Positions 15,265 to 24,712 of a DNA stretch of 33,218 nt are shown here, piece by piece; the stretch's first letter is position 1; every line of letters begins with the position of its first letter. The stretch is from Gammaproteobacteria bacterium (GTDB lineage: Bacteria; Pseudomonadota; Gammaproteobacteria; Pseudomonadales; Pseudohongiellaceae), in contig JABIPQ010000087.1 in the NCBI GenBank assembly GCA_018698975.1, positions 1 to 33,218 on the forward strand, read 5' to 3'. The position numbers and the translations under genes were made by a program. The notes under the pieces were generated by a model. It had not been told where the DNA came from and searched no databases. It saw only the letters and a list, made by a program, of their open reading frames with translations.

Positions 15265-16143
15265 ATGAAAAAAATTATTAGTCTGGTGACCTTTGTGTTT
15301 AGCACTTCCTGTATGGCACAGCAGGATTTAAGTCAGGTAGAAATTATTCCTCATCAGCTTTCCGATAATATTTATTATCTTGAGGGCTCTGGTGGAAACA
15401 TTGGCGTCTCAATAGGGGATGACGGTGTTTTTATGGTTGACGATCAATTTGCACCATTGTCTGAAAAGATTCTTGATGCAATTGAGGGACTGTCCGATCA
15501 ACCTTTACGATTTGTCATTAATACCCATCAGCATGGTGACCATGTTGGAGGCAATCAGAATATGGGCAGGGAAGGTGCTGTAATTGTTGCTCATGAAAAT
15601 GTACGTACAGCCCTTCGAGCCGGATTTAATGATGGTGACCTGAATCAGGCGCTTTCAGCTGACCATCGTATAGGTCTGCCAATAATGACCTTTACAGATT
15701 CTGTGGATTTTCATTTAAACGGTGAAGATATTCATATTTTTTACAATGGTTCAGGCCATACCAATGGTGATTCCTTTGTCTACTTCAAAAACAACAATAT
15801 TATTCATACCGGAGATGTCTTCAGAACGGTTGCCTATCCCAGGGTTGATGTTGGCGCGGGCGGGACCTTCCATGGCATTGTGGCTTCCTATGAGAAACTT
15901 TTGGAAATCTCCAATGCAAATACCCGTTTTCTTCCAGGCCATGGTGTGGTCAGTTCCCGGGCCGATGTTCAAGCACAGCTGCTGATGTTTATGACAATTC
16001 GTACTCGCGTGCTTAATGCACTCAATGATGGCATGAGTCTGGAGCAGGTTCTGGCAGCAGGTCTGACCGCTGAATATGATGCGCGCTGGGGCGATCCGGT
16101 AGGCATGCTGACAGCGGTCTATACTGAATTATCCAGTCAGTAG
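15265..16143 (+). CDS. Exported MBL-fold metallo-hydrolase
   Basis: A 292-residue metallo-beta-lactamase-fold enzyme with a signal peptide, MKKIISLVTFVFSTSCMA, probably cleaved before QQ. Zinc ligands are complete: His88-x-His90-x-Asp92-His93 (NTHQHGDHVGGN), His165 (GSGHTNGDSF), Asp184 (HTGDVF) and His226 (FLPGHG). It is therefore likely an active periplasmic dinuclear hydrolase. It resembles the broad periplasmic MBL-hydrolase group that includes some B3-like lactamases and quinoprotein-associated proteins; the substrate cannot be deduced. The ATG follows a purine-rich Shine-Dalgarno (GAGGGAAGAAAGAG). The eukaryotic-type hisA begins 40 bp downstream on the same strand, possibly in one transcript. 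Confidence 0.9.
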   Translation: MKKIISLVTFVFSTSCMAQQDLSQVEIIPHQLSDNIYYLEGSGGNIGVSIGDDGVFMVDDQFAPLSEKILDAIEGLSDQPLRFVINTHQHGDHVGGNQNMGREGAVIVAHENVRTALRAGFNDGDLNQALSADHRIGLPIMTFTDSVDFHLNGEDIHIFYNGSGHTNGDSFVYFKNNNIIHTGDVFRTVAYPRVDVGAGGTFHGIVASYEKLLEISNANTRFLPGHGVVSSRADVQAQLLMFMTIRTRVLNALNDGMSLEQVLAAGLTAEYDARWGDPVGMLTAVYTELSSQ

Positions 16144-16183
16144 TCGTTATCAAAAATAGAAAGCAGCCAGGTAAATTATTGCT

Positions 16184-16948
16184 ATGAAATTCAGACCCTG
16201 TATAGATCTGCACGATGGTAAAGTCGTGCAGATTGTTGGGGGCTCCTTGCAGGATGACAATAATGAGGCGCTGGAAACAAATTTTGTATCCAGCAAATCC
16301 CCTGCAGAATATGCACACCTCTATGCAGATGACGGATTGACCGGTGGTCATGTTATCTCTTTGGGCACAGGTAATAAAAATGCTGCGCTTGAGGCCCTGA
16401 CTGCGTTTCCTGACGGCATGCATTACGGTGGGGGGGTCAATCCTGATAACGCCAGCGAATTTCTTGATGCCGGCGCCAGTCATGTCATTGTCACCTCCTG
16501 GATCTTTGCTCAAAACAAACTGGATCTGCAGAAACTGTCTGAATTAAGTCGCCGTGTTGGCAAGCAAAGACTTGTTCTGGATTTAAGTTGCAGATTGAGA
16601 GGCAATGATTTTTTTGTTGTGACCAATCGCTGGCAAACTTTTACCGATGAGAAAGTAGACGCAGCACTGTTATCAAAACTTTCCGAGTATTGCGTTGAAT
16701 ATCTGGTTCATGGGGTTGATGTAGAAGGCAAAAGCCAGGGTATTCAGGAAGATTTAATCAGAATTCTTGGCAAGCATTCACCACTTCCTGTCACCTACGC
16801 CGGAGGCGTATCAAAACTCTCGGATCTTGACCTGGTAAAAGAGATTGGCGACAACAGGGTAGACCTTACCATTGGCAGTGCTCTGGATATATTTGGTGGG
16901 GAAATACCCTACGAAAAAGTTATCGAATGGAGTAAGAAGAATAGTTAA
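16184..16948 (+). CDS. hisA: Eukaryotic-type HisA (ProFAR isomerase, TIGR02129-like)
   Basis: A 254-residue TIM-barrel isomerase that converts ProFAR to PRFAR, the fourth step of histidine synthesis. It matches the yeast HIS6/plant form rather than the usual bacterial one: CIDLHDGKVVQIVGGSL, TNFVSSKSPAEYA, HVIVTSWIF, RLVLDLSCR, WQTFTDEKV, HGVDVEGKSQG, YAGGVSKLSDLDLV and DLTIGSALDIFGG all have close counterparts in the fungal protein as I recall it. The likely catalytic acids are Asp8 and Asp133. No other his gene is nearby, so it is an orphan. It follows the MBL gene by 40 bp and ends at repeat locus B. Whether it replaces or duplicates a bacterial HisA elsewhere is unknown. Confidence 0.93.
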   Translation: MKFRPCIDLHDGKVVQIVGGSLQDDNNEALETNFVSSKSPAEYAHLYADDGLTGGHVISLGTGNKNAALEALTAFPDGMHYGGGVNPDNASEFLDAGASHVIVTSWIFAQNKLDLQKLSELSRRVGKQRLVLDLSCRLRGNDFFVVTNRWQTFTDEKVDAALLSKLSEYCVEYLVHGVDVEGKSQGIQEDLIRILGKHSPLPVTYAGGVSKLSDLDLVKEIGDNRVDLTIGSALDIFGGEIPYEKVIEWSKKNS

Positions 16949-17149
16949 AAGGTACAAGGTAAAAGTGGAAAGTATGTAGGAGGGGTTTCAACCCCGAATG
17001 AATTCATAGATAAAAGATAAAAGATAAAAGATAAAAGATAAAAGATAAAAGATAAAAGATAAAAGATAAACGTGAACTGTAGGTCGGATAAGGCCGCAGG
17101 CCGCCATCCGACATGGCGTCTGCAAGACGCCCACTTGAGACTTGAGACT
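16949..17149. repeat. Composite intergenic repeat with AAGATAA microsatellite, locus B
   Basis: Beginning at the hisA stop, heptamers AAGGTAC, AAGGTAA, AAGTGGA and AAGTATG run at 16949-16976 and lead in phase into a GTAGGAG hairpin (16976-17005, stem GGGG/CCCC). A microsatellite follows: TAGATAA plus eight exact AAGATAA units (17007-17069). Next are an enterobacterial-REP-like hairpin (17079-17112) and a perfect 6-bp stem-loop GGCGTC-TGCAA-GACGCC (17115-17131). The element ends with CTTGAGACTTGAGACT (17134-17149), identical to the right end of locus A. The left AGTCTC terminus seen at locus A is missing. Confidence 0.88.
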
Positions 17150-17156
17150 GTCCCCT

Positions 17157-18176
17157 TCAATTCGTCCCACCCGTAGCTGCCACACTATGCTCAAGAAAGG
17201 GATCGCAATAAATATTGCTGGAATTAGCTCCCTTAAGAAATATCTGTTTACGCATGCCATGGACGAAGTCAGGTGCGCCGCAAAGAAAAACACGTGTTCT
17301 GCTTAGTGTGCCAGTATCTATATTGTCATTGATCACGTCTTCGACACTGCCGATCTGTAAATTGTCTATTTTGGTTTTTCCCTTGTCCTCTTTCACACAG
17401 GGGAAATAATGCAGATTTGGATGGTTTTCTTTGAGTTTTTCTATTTGCTTTGAATAATAAAGATGATCTGAGGTCCTGCCCCCGTGAAAGAGGCTGATTT
17501 CTCCCTGATGTTCTTTGCCAAGGGCGTCAACAAGAATGGCATATAAGGGAGCAAGTCCTGTACCTGTGCCTGCCATAATAATTGGAAAGTCTTCAGCACC
17601 AGAATTATGGTAGTAACAATCGCCCGACGGACCACGCATATGAAGAATATCTCCAACAAGCGCTTTGTTGAACAGCCAATTTGTAAAAGTACCATGAGCC
17701 GTATCACTGATATGAAATTCAAGGCATTGGTCTTGCTCATAATTATTAGCGACTGAATAGCTGCGCGCGATGCCCTCCGGATTAATAAGGCTTACATACT
17801 GACCGGGGTAATAATGAAACATGACATCCTTGCTCATAACATTTAACACAAGACGTATCACGCTGGAATTTAATTTATCCAGACTACGAATGCTGGTACT
17901 GACAGAAAATTCTTCCACTGTGGGTAGAGCTACTTCCACATCGGTATCAGGTACCCACTGGCAACCAAGGGTATAGCCTTTTTGCTGCAATGAATCCTTG
18001 ATCCACTTTTTTGATTCCGGTGTCGCCTCGCAATTCACTGCCTTCACCAGACAGGCCTGGCACATGCCGGCTCTGCAGGCATAAGGAATGTACTGCTTGT
18101 TTCGTAACAGGCAATCCAGAACAGATTCATACTTGTTCAATGTGAAGGTTGAAGACTTGAACGTTAATTTTGGCAT
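17157..18176 (-). CDS. 2Fe-2S ferredoxin–FAD–NAD(P)H oxidoreductase
   Basis: A 339-residue three-domain electron-transfer protein. The N-terminal plant-type ferredoxin domain has Cys34, Cys39, Cys42 (YACRAGMCQACLV) and Cys72 (TLGCQW). The FAD domain shows GQYVSLI and RSYSVANN. The NAD(P) domain has GTGTGLAPLYAIL, and it ends with LCGAPDFVHGMRKQIFLKG. The architecture matches reductases of multicomponent oxygenases (phenol hydroxylase P5, BenC) and CDP-6-deoxyglucoseen reductase-like proteins. The FAD end of the family often lacks a dedicated partner, as here: no oxygenase is adjacent. A 276-bp divergent region separates it from maf. Confidence 0.9.
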   Translation of the reverse strand: MPKLTFKSSTFTLNKYESVLDCLLRNKQYIPYACRAGMCQACLVKAVNCEATPESKKWIKDSLQQKGYTLGCQWVPDTDVEVALPTVEEFSVSTSIRSLDKLNSSVIRLVLNVMSKDVMFHYYPGQYVSLINPEGIARSYSVANNYEQDQCLEFHISDTAHGTFTNWLFNKALVGDILHMRGPSGDCYYHNSGAEDFPIIMAGTGTGLAPLYAILVDALGKEHQGEISLFHGGRTSDHLYYSKQIEKLKENHPNLHYFPCVKEDKGKTKIDNLQIGSVEDVINDNIDTGTLSRTRVFLCGAPDFVHGMRKQIFLKGANSSNIYCDPFLEHSVAATGGTN

Positions 18177-18469
18177 TAGACTACTGCAATACGATGAATG
18201 GAGAGAAATGCGATGGTCAGGAAGTATAAAGAGTCGGCCAGTTTAAATCCATTCCAGGTCTGGAACTGTTTGATTCTCGGAGTTCAGACTCCATTCATGC
18301 CCTGAATATTACAATTGGAACGTAAGGTGGTTTTAGCCACGTTTTTAGCATTCATATTAGAAAATCTGGCAATTTATTATCCAATATCAACCAACTATAT
18401 AAGGAGTGGGTTATAAGCGATAATAGGATGTTAAGTGTTTATTGAGCATAAATGCAGGCAGTACCGAAT

Positions 18470-19075
18470 ATGACAGCAGTAACTCTTTACCTCGCTTCGG
18501 CTTCACCTAGGCGCAGGGAAATACTCGATCAACTGGGGATTGCCTATGGGCTGCATCCTCAGGATATCGATGAAAGCCGAATGCTCAATGAAGACGCGGA
18601 AGATTACGTGTGTCGTCTGGCAAAAACCAAGGCGGAAAATGCCCTGTCTTTGGTAGATGAGCAGAGTAATTCTGCCTGTCTCGGTGCAGATACAACGGTT
18701 GTCTGTGACGGAGAAATATTTGAAAAACCGGAAGATGAATCTGATGCGCATCGTATTTTGCAGGCTTTATCTGGAAGAACTCATCTTGTGCTGACTGCTG
18801 TTGCTTTGGCACGGACGGGGAGTACCGAGGTACTATTATCATCCTCGGAAGTGACGTTTAAAGCCCTGACAGAAGCAGAAATCAAGAATTACTGGCAAAC
18901 AGGCGAGCCTGCGGATAAAGCCGGGGCCTATGGTATTCAGGGACTGGGTGCAATTTTTGTCAAGGAAATCAAAGGCAGTTATAGTGGCATCATGGGCCTG
19001 CCTGTATTTGAAACCATCAGCCTGCTGGCAAAAATAGACATCACTGCTGAAAAAATCCTGGAACAATATACGTGA
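18470..19075 (+). CDS. maf: Maf family nucleotide pyrophosphatase (YhdE type)
   Basis: A 201-residue Maf-type nucleoside triphosphate pyrophosphatase (dTTP/UTP-preferring YhdE branch is likely), which removes non-canonical or excess nucleotides. The N-terminal LASASPRRREIL is the family signature. Further motifs are GADTTVVCDGEIFEKP and GAYGIQGLGAIFVKEIKGSYSG. The ATG at 18470 gives the usual short N-terminus; another in-frame ATG at 18452 adds six residues, and neither has a strong ribosome site. The stop codon overlaps the GTG start of rng (GTGA), implying translational coupling. maf–rng is a conserved gammaproteobacterial arrangement. Confidence 0.95.
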   Translation: MTAVTLYLASASPRRREILDQLGIAYGLHPQDIDESRMLNEDAEDYVCRLAKTKAENALSLVDEQSNSACLGADTTVVCDGEIFEKPEDESDAHRILQALSGRTHLVLTAVALARTGSTEVLLSSSEVTFKALTEAEIKNYWQTGEPADKAGAYGIQGLGAIFVKEIKGSYSGIMGLPVFETISLLAKIDITAEKILEQYT

Positions 19076-20550
19076 CTGCGGAAATCCTTATTAATACAAC
19101 ACCTATGGAAACCAGAGTAGCGCTGGTAGAACAGGGTTTGCTGCAGGAATTTTATATTGAGCGTCGAAACCGCAAGGGCCCCGTCGGTAATATCTACATG
19201 GGAAAAGTCGTTAGAGTTATGCCCGGCATGCAGGCTGCATTTGTGGATATTGGCCTGGAAAGAGCAGGCTTCATCCACGCACAGGATATTTCCTCGCTGG
19301 ACGCTTCGGGTAGTGAAATTTCTGATTCACCGGAAATTCAGATAGCCCAATTATTACGTGAAGGACAAATGCTGGTAGTGCAAGTGGTCAAGGAACCTAT
19401 TGCCAGTAAAGGGGCCAGATTGTCTACCCATCTTTCTATCGCATCGCGCTACCTGGTTCATATGCCCAGAAACAAACATCTGGGAATTTCGCAGAGAATT
19501 GAAAATGAAGAAGAGCGCGAGCGACTTTTGAGTTTGCTGGCGCAATGCGTAGAGAAATCTGCCATGAGTGAAAATGCCGGGTTCATTTTGCGCACTGCTG
19601 CGGAGGGCGCTAATGAGGAAGGTCTGCTTTCAGATATAGCCTTTCTGAAAAAACTATGGAGTTCTGTCGAGCAAGGAATGCAAGGGTGCAATGAAATCAA
19701 ACCCTTGTACCAGGATCTAGTCCTCTACATGCGAGCGATGCGCGATTTGTTTCATCCAGAGATAGAGCGTATCCGCGTGGACAATAAACAGACCAGTAAA
19801 GAAGTGTCTGAGTTCTGTGCTCAATTTATGCCTGAAATAGAGAGCCGAATCGAATTATATAAAGACGAACGCCCACTTTTTGAAGTATGCGGTGTTGATG
19901 ATGAAGTACAGAAAGCGTTAAGCCGCATAGTAAGACTGAAATCCGGTGGAAATCTGGTGATAGATCAAAACGAGGCAATGACTACTATCGACGTCAACAC
20001 AGGTGCTTTCCTTGGGTCAAAAAATCAAGACGAAACTATTTTGAAAACCAATCTTGAAGCAGCCAAAGCAAGTGCCCGGCAATTAAAAGTCAGAAATCTT
20101 GGTGGCATCATTATTCTCGATTTTATTGATATGACTAACGAAGAGCACAGACGTCAGGTTTTACGAACTTTGCTAAAAGCACTGGAAAAAGATCCGGTGC
20201 GCACCATGGTAACTGAACTGTCGGAACTGGGTCTGGTAGAAATGACTCGCAAAAGAAATCGGGAAAGCCTGGAACAGATGCTCTGTCATGAATGTCCAAC
20301 TTGTAGTGGACGCGGAACAATAAAGACTCCAGAAACGGTTTGTTATGAAGTGTTTCGGGAGATCCTCAGGGTTGCTAAAGCCTATGAAAATGATTCCATT
20401 CTGGTCATGGCTTCACAGGAAGTAGTTGATCGTTTGCTGGATGAAGATTCCGCAATGGTTGCTGACATGGAAGAGCTTGTTAGCAAGAACATCCGCTTTC
20501 AAGTGGAGTCGATGTATAACACTGAGCAGTTTGATGTCGTGCTTTATTAG
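19072..20550 (+). CDS. rng: Ribonuclease G
   Basis: A 492-residue RNase E/G family endoribonuclease without the C-terminal scaffold of RNase E, acting in 16S rRNA 5'-end processing and mRNA decay. An S1 RNA-binding region (about residues 38-125) includes GNIYMGKVVRVMPGMQAAFVDIG. The catalytic Mg2+-binding acids are in TTIDVNTGAF (about residue 305) and IIILDFIDM (about 348). The zinc-link CxxC is in CHECPTCSGRG near residue 405. The start is GTG at 19072, overlapping the maf stop. Length agrees with E. coli RNase G (489). Confidence 0.97.
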   Translation: MTAEILINTTPMETRVALVEQGLLQEFYIERRNRKGPVGNIYMGKVVRVMPGMQAAFVDIGLERAGFIHAQDISSLDASGSEISDSPEIQIAQLLREGQMLVVQVVKEPIASKGARLSTHLSIASRYLVHMPRNKHLGISQRIENEEERERLLSLLAQCVEKSAMSENAGFILRTAAEGANEEGLLSDIAFLKKLWSSVEQGMQGCNEIKPLYQDLVLYMRAMRDLFHPEIERIRVDNKQTSKEVSEFCAQFMPEIESRIELYKDERPLFEVCGVDDEVQKALSRIVRLKSGGNLVIDQNEAMTTIDVNTGAFLGSKNQDETILKTNLEAAKASARQLKVRNLGGIIILDFIDMTNEEHRRQVLRTLLKALEKDPVRTMVTELSELGLVEMTRKRNRESLEQMLCHECPTCSGRGTIKTPETVCYEVFREILRVAKAYENDSILVMASQEVVDRLLDEDSAMVADMEELVSKNIRFQVESMYNTEQFDVVLY

Positions 20551-20580
20551 ATTTACATCACTAAAGATCACAAAAAATTA

Positions 20581-23500
20581 ATGACTGAACAGCAAGAAAT
20601 ACAAGAACCAGTATCCGGCCAAAAACCGGATTCTGTTCTATGGCAAAAAATGCTGAAAGGGGTATTCAGCCTTTGCCTGTTATTGCTGATAATCGCAGCG
20701 CTTGCACAAACAAGCGGCCGGTTGATAATGCCGATGATCTCTTATCAGAAATCATCAATCGAGGAGCAATTGGGGGCTTTACTTGGAACCCGGGTCAGCG
20801 TCTCTGAGGTTAATGGCAGCTGGTTTCGATATGGTCCGGTCCTTGAGGTTAATGAGCTGCAAATCACTACGCCTGATAATAGCGCTGTTGCACCACATGT
20901 CATTTCCGCACTTTCCATTAAACCGGCTATATCACGTAGCTTGCTATCGCGGAGTCTGGTGATTGAGGAAATCATTATCTCGGAGCCTTCGTTTGTTTTT
21001 CGACAAAATGACAATGGCAGCTGGACACTGGATGGTCTTGAATCAGGCTCAGTTGATTACACGGATGCCATTATCGATTTCCTTCTCAATACCGGTCGCA
21101 TGCAAATTATTGAAGCGGATCTGATTCTGCATTGGGCTGATGGCCGAAACCTGGTGCTTGATAATGTCTATATGGATCTGAGTAACGACGAGGCTCAGCA
21201 CCTAAGTCAAATACAGGCAAGAATTGCCGGGCAGCAGAGTCCCTTTCAGTTGCAAATAGAATTGACCGGAGACCCCCGCCAACAATTTATCGGCTCTGCT
21301 CATCTTCGTACCAATGGCCTGGACATCAGCGAGTTTATTAACTCACCACAGGTGGATCTTGAGTCAGCACAATTTTCCGGAGATTTATGGCTTACATTGG
21401 ATAAGGGTGAGCAGGAATTAAGCTATAGCCTGCAGTCTAATCTGGAGTCATTAAACCTTTTGGGAACAGGATCAGAGGGCAGTCAGATAAATATATTGTC
21501 ATTGAATATTTCCGACATGGATATGGCCCTGAATCATGAAGCAGCCCAGCGCTGGCAGGTATGGTTGGGAGGTGCCGAACTGGACTGGCTAAATAGGCCA
21601 TGGAGTAGCGGTGATATTTATTTTGATTATCAAGACCAGGGAGAAAAAAAACCTCTGGAAATTTTTGCAAGTAGCATAGATCTTGCGATGGTCAACGATG
21701 TTGTTGATGACTTGCTGCTTCTTCCTGAAAAAGCTGCCCTGGCTCTGGGAGATCTCTCTCCCGAGGGAGAATTGCTTAATGTTAAGGTCAGTACCGACCT
21801 GGGCGGAGAGTTTGCCGGCGGCTTTTTACTTAAGGCAAATCTGCAGGATGTGGCCGTTGGAGCCTGGCAGGGCGCACCGTCGGGTAAAGGCATTCAGGGT
21901 TTTGTTCAGGCTGATAATAAGCATGGTTTTGTTGAGCTGGATTCCTCCGCATTTGAAATACATTTACCGCGTTTATTTGAAGAGTCCTGGTCGTACGATT
22001 CAGCCAACAGCAGAGTGCATTGGCAACTTCAGGAAGATGGCATCAGAGTAAACAGCAATGTGATTGATGTTCGCAATGATTTTGTTCACGGCCATGTTCA
22101 ATTTGATCTGCTCAATAGTCTGGATTCCTCTGGTGAGCCACAGTCAGAATTAACATTGTTAATTGGTCTCCTGGAAATGGATGCCAGTTATAAATCCCTG
22201 TATCTCCCTACATTGCCTAATGTAAAAGGCACCATGGACTGGTTAAAAGAGGCCTTACTGGAAGGAGATATTTCCAACAGTGGTTTTGTTTCCAGAACGG
22301 TGATCTCGCGAATTCCTAAAGAGAATTCAGGCACTGTCCTGTCTTTTTATTCGGTGGACAATGGAGAGCTGAAATTTCAGCCACAATGGCCTGCACTAAC
22401 TGATATTTCTGCTTTCGTGGTGGTTAATAATAATGAAGTTGATGTAGAAGCAGAGCACGCCATGATCCAGCAGATGGCGTTGGCAACAACCCGTGCTGAA
22501 GTGCGACCCGATCCGGAAGGTGGCTCATGGATATCCCTGCAAAGCAGTGCTGATACCTCGACAGCCCTGGGGCTTGATTTCCTGAAAACCACACCGGTTC
22601 GCAATAATATTGGTTCCTTTATTGATGACTGGGAGGGGCAGGGTAGCCTCCATGTAGATATTAATCTGGGTATTCCAATCAATAATCCAGCCCGTGAAAC
22701 TGATGTACTGGTTAATGTTCTGAGTAATCTAAGCACACTCTCAATTCCCGATTATTCCCTCTCTATTGATGAGTTGCGGGGCAGGGTAATCTATAACAGT
22801 GAAAATGGGCTTTCAGCCAGCGCACTCAGCGGTCAGCTCTTTGATTTTCCTATTGCTGCCACCATAGAACCAATGATTACGCCTATGACTGATGGACGCA
22901 GTGAAATCTCGGGCACACGAATTGTAGGCAGTGGAAGAGCATCAAAATCAGCTTTGCAGGCTTGGCAAGGGCAGCCTGATTTTGTAAAAAATGTCTTGAA
23001 TTTTGCCAGTGGAGAAATAGATTATCTGGCAGAAATTACAATCCCGAATGCCAGCCAGACCATAAGCGGTAATGACAATAACCGTATTCGCCTGGCGTCC
23101 GAGTTGCTTGGGCTGTCACTGGATCTGCCTCATCCTTTCAACAAGACCGTTGAAAATATCCGCCCTCTTGAAGTGCTCATTGAATTCACTGAAAACAACG
23201 ATTGGGTGTCGGTGAGATTTGATAACCGGGTTGGCGCCAATCTCCGCATCACAGAAAATGATTTTACTGGCGGCAAAGTAGTGTTTGGACCTGAGGCGCG
23301 GCAAATGCGTTTTGGTGAAGTTCCACTTGTTGAAAGCGGACTGGTGTTCAACGGTTTTCTTGACAGGTTTGACTATGACGATTGGGAAAGTTCGGCGCTA
23401 CGTTTTTCAGAAATGTCTTTGACTCCCGGTATTGAACAAGACACTTTGGCGGATTACATCAGCCTGGTAGACATTGATGCTGGTCGACTTCTTGTTGTCG

Positions 23501-24675
23501 GGCAAGAACTGGAGAACGTCCATACTCAAGTAAGCAGATCAGGTGGCATTGAAGAAGACAGCGAGTCGGGATTTGGCATAGGTGACAGTAGCTGGTTGGT
23601 ACATCTGGAAAATGAGCTGCTCAGTGGAAGCTTTATGTTCCCGGATAATGAGCTATCCCCCTGGACTATCAATCTGGATTATCTGCGTTTCCCTGTCGAT
23701 GATGAGGAGATAGAGGTGGAGCTTGAAGATGAGGTCGACATCCTGGCTGAAATAAATCCAGCGACCTTGCCTGATCTGGATTTCCGCACCAGCGAGTTTT
23801 CTCTTGGTGACAAGCATTTTGGCGCCTGGGAATTTGTCTTACGTTCGCTTGGTGATTCGGCATCGATTTCTGAATTAAAAATGACAACTCCAGATGCGCA
23901 AATCAGGGATTTCTCTGGAGATACCGGTGCCAATCTGGACTGGCGCTATGATAATGGCATCCACACCAGTAGCTTTAATGGGCTATTCAGTGCTGGTGAT
24001 TTGGCGCAGGTTCTTCCTGGCTGGGGCTATGACGCCAACGTAGAGAGCGAAAGTGCGATCTTTATCAGTAACCTGCAATGGTCAGGCTCACCAGTGGCCT
24101 TTGCTTTGGAAAAAGTAGTCGGTGATGTTCAGGTGGATATACGAAACGGCCGCTTTGTGGATATAGATTCAGGAGGAAGCCGCCTGTTTGGTGCTTTTAG
24201 TTTTGACTCTCTGGTGCGTCGTCTGCAACTGGATTTCTCGGACCTTTATGAAAAAGGTCTGGCTTATGATGCTATCGGGGGCAGCTTATATTTTGACCAG
24301 GGCATTGTGGCGACTGATGGACCCTTTGAAATTTCTGGGCCTTCCAGCAAAATCAACATAGAGGGCCGGCTCAACCTGCTCAATGAGACTATTGATGCCG
24401 ACATGCTGGTCAATGTGCCGTTTAGCCAAAACCTTTCGGTTCTGGCAGGCATTCTGGGTGCCTGGCCCATTGCCCTGAGCACATTTCTGGCAAGCCGTAT
24501 TTTCGAAGACCAGATGGATGAATTCACCACAGTGCTTTACCGGCTTGAAGGCCCATGGGAAAATCCAGCGTCAGGATTTGAGCCTGCAGCAGAATTACTC
24601 GAAGCTTCCTCTTCCGCTATCATGCAGGATACTGAGTCGTCAGCTTCAGCTGGTAATACAGCGTCAGAAGAGTAA
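20581..24675 (+). CDS. yhdP: YhdP family AsmA-like protein (DUF3971/TIGR02099)
   Basis: A 1364-residue AsmA-like protein, somewhat longer than E. coli YhdP (1266). One transmembrane helix lies near residues 28-50 (FSLCLLLLIIAALAQ), leaving a very large periplasmic part. That part is made of repeated beta-rich segments, expected to form the long hydrophobic groove described for YhdP, TamB and YdbH. The C-terminal AsmA-like region contains DIDSGGSRLFGAFSFDSLVRRL and ISGPSSKINIEGRLNL, typical of the family. E. coli YhdP acts in phospholipid transport to the outer membrane. An acidic stretch, DDEEIEVELEDEVD, near residue 1041 is notable. It follows rng by 30 bp, as in many gammaproteobacteria. 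Confidence 0.95.
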   Translation: MTEQQEIQEPVSGQKPDSVLWQKMLKGVFSLCLLLLIIAALAQTSGRLIMPMISYQKSSIEEQLGALLGTRVSVSEVNGSWFRYGPVLEVNELQITTPDNSAVAPHVISALSIKPAISRSLLSRSLVIEEIIISEPSFVFRQNDNGSWTLDGLESGSVDYTDAIIDFLLNTGRMQIIEADLILHWADGRNLVLDNVYMDLSNDEAQHLSQIQARIAGQQSPFQLQIELTGDPRQQFIGSAHLRTNGLDISEFINSPQVDLESAQFSGDLWLTLDKGEQELSYSLQSNLESLNLLGTGSEGSQINILSLNISDMDMALNHEAAQRWQVWLGGAELDWLNRPWSSGDIYFDYQDQGEKKPLEIFASSIDLAMVNDVVDDLLLLPEKAALALGDLSPEGELLNVKVSTDLGGEFAGGFLLKANLQDVAVGAWQGAPSGKGIQGFVQADNKHGFVELDSSAFEIHLPRLFEESWSYDSANSRVHWQLQEDGIRVNSNVIDVRNDFVHGHVQFDLLNSLDSSGEPQSELTLLIGLLEMDASYKSLYLPTLPNVKGTMDWLKEALLEGDISNSGFVSRTVISRIPKENSGTVLSFYSVDNGELKFQPQWPALTDISAFVVVNNNEVDVEAEHAMIQQMALATTRAEVRPDPEGGSWISLQSSADTSTALGLDFLKTTPVRNNIGSFIDDWEGQGSLHVDINLGIPINNPARETDVLVNVLSNLSTLSIPDYSLSIDELRGRVIYNSENGLSASALSGQLFDFPIAATIEPMITPMTDGRSEISGTRIVGSGRASKSALQAWQGQPDFVKNVLNFASGEIDYLAEITIPNASQTISGNDNNRIRLASELLGLSLDLPHPFNKTVENIRPLEVLIEFTENNDWVSVRFDNRVGANLRITENDFTGGKVVFGPEARQMRFGEVPLVESGLVFNGFLDRFDYDDWESSALRFSEMSLTPGIEQDTLADYISLVDIDAGRLLVVGQELENVHTQVSRSGGIEEDSESGFGIGDSSWLVHLENELLSGSFMFPDNELSPWTINLDYLRFPVDDEEIEVELEDEVDILAEINPATLPDLDFRTSEFSLGDKHFGAWEFVLRSLGDSASISELKMTTPDAQIRDFSGDTGANLDWRYDNGIHTSSFNGLFSAGDLAQVLPGWGYDANVESESAIFISNLQWSGSPVAFALEKVVGDVQVDIRNGRFVDIDSGGSRLFGAFSFDSLVRRLQLDFSDLYEKGLAYDAIGGSLYFDQGIVATDGPFEISGPSSKINIEGRLNLLNETIDADMLVNVPFSQNLSVLAGILGAWPIALSTFLASRIFEDQMDEFTTVLYRLEGPWENPASGFEPAAELLEASSSAIMQDTESSASAGNTASEE

Positions 24676-24712
24676 TCCCTATTCGCTGTTTTGAATGGAA
24701 TGTATAGATTCA

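Noticed and set aside
16945-17160. Minus-strand frame across repeat locus B encoding a repeated Tyr-Leu-Leu-Ser-Phe-Ile pattern
   Set aside because: A by-product of the AAGATAA microsatellite; no start signal and no family resemblance.
18176-18452. Riboswitch or small RNA in the divergent region before maf
   Set aside because: Only a weak GTGG/CCAC stem near 18330 followed by a short T run; nothing resembling a known aptamer.
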